DNA from: an uncultured Eubacteriales bacterium
GTDB lineage: Bacteria; Bacillota; Clostridia; Oscillospirales; Acutalibacteraceae
Assembly: GCA_900321595.1 (NCBI GenBank)
Contig: ONWP01000199.1
Coordinates: 1-6,382, forward strand
Direction of reading: 5' to 3'
DNA: 6,382 bases
Shown: in pieces, positions 5,123-6,382 of the stretch
Layout of the letters: the number at the start of each line of letters is the position of its first letter
How positions within the stretch are numbered: position 1 is the stretch's first letter
The notes under the pieces: model-generated
The model's database searches: none
What the model was told of the DNA's origin: nothing
What the model saw: only the letters and a program-made list of their open reading frames with translations
Translations under genes and position numbers: made by a program

Positions 5123-6382
5123 TCAGCCGATCCCAAAAATGCTTTTGATCCAGTTGATCAGATTTCTGAGCCAGTCGGCGATCCTGCGAAGGAAATCCAG
5201 AAGGGAATTCCCCTCGGTTTCCGGCTCATCCTCTTCGCCGGGCTCGTCGGTCGGTTCCGGCTCCGGCGCTGTATAGGTCAGCGTGGGCAGCAGTTCGTCA
5301 AGGCGTCCGCGCAGCCCGTTTTCGTGATCGAACGTGACAATTTCCACCGCGACGTTCGTAGCCAGCGACTGCTTTAACATCCCTTCGATCAAATTGAGTG
5401 TGCTGGATATCATCGCCGATCCGCTTTCGAGATTCAGTTCGGTAAACTGCAGTTCCATTTCAATCACGCAGCTCGTTGCTGCAGGGATCGCTCTGCGCAG
5501 ATCAATACCGGAAGTTTGATAGAATCTGATCAGAGCTTCGCACGCGTCGGGTTCGCTCTGTACTGTCGAAACGAGCGCTTGAATCGGATCGTAAACCAGT
5601 TTTGCCATGGCCGTTCCGGTTGTCGCGGCAGCCGTGTTCGAGAACGTATAGGGACACAGACTGTTGATGCCCAGCGCGCGATAGGCGGGGATCAGCAGGT
5701 TCTGATACTGGTTTGCACTTGTGAGTGTGAGTTTGCCGTGAGTAGGTTTCATGTTGAAGGTAAACGTCGTCCCCAAAAGTCTGATATTGCCGTCGACGTA
5801 AAAGGCGTTCGATCCTGCAAAGGTCAGAACCTGGTCTTCGCTGCCGAGCGCGGCCTTGAAGATGGGAAGCGCAGCGTCAAACAGTGTGCCGACGGCACCG
5901 ATAAAAGCGTTGTACTTCGCCGTCGGATCGTCGATCGCGTCGATGCCCCAGTCGAAAGCAAAGGCATTGTCGTTGTTTTCAAGAAAAGCGTCCCAATTTC
6001 CGGCCGCTGCGATCGCGCTGCCGATCGCCTCATAGCCGTTCGCTTTCAGGTACGCGCCGAGCGTTTCGGGGTAAACGTTGATGCCGAGCTGCGAAAAAAA
6101 GGCCGCGGTCGTTTCTGTTTCGTGCGCGCCGTTCCGGTAGAGCATGACGCTTCCGTCGGCGCCCATGGGGAAACTATCTGTGATGTAAGAAAGGTCGACG
6201 GTATCCATGCCGAATTCCGCGTCAATCCCCCCCTGGATCCCGGGAAACCGCTTCAGGATTTCGTTGACGGAAGCGTCGGAAAAGATCGCGTCGGAGAAGA
6301 CGTCTTTGATTTCGACAGAGGGCGCCGCCGCGCCGTCCTGCGCCATCGCGGAAGTCACGACGCCGACGGACAGCTGCAGGCA
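5123..6382 (-). CDS. Unassigned secreted protein with C-terminal amphipathic helix, 5' end missing
   Basis: I do not recognise this family. The frame stays open to the right window edge, so the start codon lies outside; the GTG at 6358 is internal. The first visible residues, CLQLSVGVVTSAMA before QDG, look like the end of a signal peptide with an A-M-A cleavage site, so the protein is probably exported. Of 419 visible residues, the first 370 or so form a mixed helix/strand region rich in Ala, Asp and small residues, without catalytic motifs or clear repeats that I can identify. A Pro/Glu/Asp linker follows (visible residues about 373-392, bases 5207-5266), then a 27-residue amphipathic tail (5126-5206) with FLRRIADWLRNL and WIKSIFGIG. 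This layout (signal peptide, body, acidic linker, tail) suggests surface retention. It is separate from the ACT gene, having its own terminator. No frameshift is seen. Function unknown. Confidence 0.82.
   Translation of the reverse strand, partial: CLQLSVGVVTSAMAQDGAAAPSVEIKDVFSDAIFSDASVNEILKRFPGIQGGIDAEFGMDTVDLSYITDSFPMGADGSVMLYRNGAHETETTAAFFSQLGINVYPETLGAYLKANGYEAIGSAIAAAGNWDAFLENNDNAFAFDWGIDAIDDPTAKYNAFIGAVGTLFDAALPIFKAALGSEDQVLTFAGSNAFYVDGNIRLLGTTFTFNMKPTHGKLTLTSANQYQNLLIPAYRALGINSLCPYTFSNTAAATTGTAMAKLVYDPIQALVSTVQSEPDACEALIRFYQTSGIDLRRAIPAATSCVIEMELQFTELNLESGSAMISSTLNLIEGMLKQSLATNVAVEIVTFDHENGLRGRLDELLPTLTYTAPEPEPTDEPGEEDEPETEGNSLLDFLRRIADWLRNLINWIKSIFGIG

Noticed and set aside
4562..5377. 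Plus-strand open frame of 271 codons from 4562
   Set aside because: It runs antisense through the ACT-domain gene, an intergenic promoter and terminator, and the end of the secreted-protein gene. Its Arg-rich translation matches no family I know.
6356..6358. GTG as start of the unassigned secreted protein
   Set aside because: The frame is open upstream to the window edge, and the preceding residues look like a signal-peptide core, so the true start is outside.

Overview
The window looks like chromosome from a GC-rich Gram-positive anaerobe of the Clostridia (Oscillospiraceae-like); this is inference. Supporting signs are strong Shine-Dalgarno sites, short-N-region signal peptides, extended -10 promoters, a genome-encoded CCA on the tRNA, and secreted proteins ending in short amphipathic aromatic/basic tails. 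G and C dominate third codon positions. The standard code fits every gene. I see no mobile element, CRISPR array, integrase or rRNA.

Layout, left to right. (1) Bases 1-1317, plus strand: the C-terminal four fifths of peptide chain release factor 3 (prfC), cut by the window edge. (2) 1332-1985, plus: a small cytoplasmic glycerophosphodiesterase-family protein, 14 bp after prfC and probably co-transcribed. (3) 1994-2154: a self-contained tRNA-Val(CAC) unit with a near-consensus extended -10 promoter, a palindromic leader and an intrinsic terminator. (4) 2259-4563, plus: a two-gene operon with its own promoter and terminator. It encodes a secreted calcineurin-type metallophosphoesterase and, 19 bp later, a secreted glycerophosphodiester phosphodiesterase. 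(5) 4577-5001, minus: a small ACT-domain protein (COG3603/ACT_7 type) with its own promoter, overlapped by a perfect 8-bp inverted repeat that looks like an operator. (6) 5053-6382, minus: a secreted protein I cannot assign, open at the right edge, with an acidic proline-rich linker, a C-terminal amphipathic helix and its own terminator.

How the genes may work together. The secreted diesterase and phosphatase would act on the same side of the membrane. A plausible inference is stepwise hydrolysis of extracellular phosphodiesters (deacylated phospholipids or teichoic-acid-type polymers) to an alcohol, glycerol phosphate and then phosphate. The metallophosphoesterase, the secreted diesterase and the unassigned protein all end in a 25-30 residue Trp/Phe/Leu plus Lys/Arg tail, which may hold them at the membrane surface. 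The cytoplasmic paralogue upstream has an altered active site and lacks a stretch of about 33 residues.

I found no clearly new multi-gene system. The best leads are the shared C-terminal tails, the divergent diesterase, the operator over the ACT gene promoter, and the palindromic leader and unusual T-arm of the tRNA.
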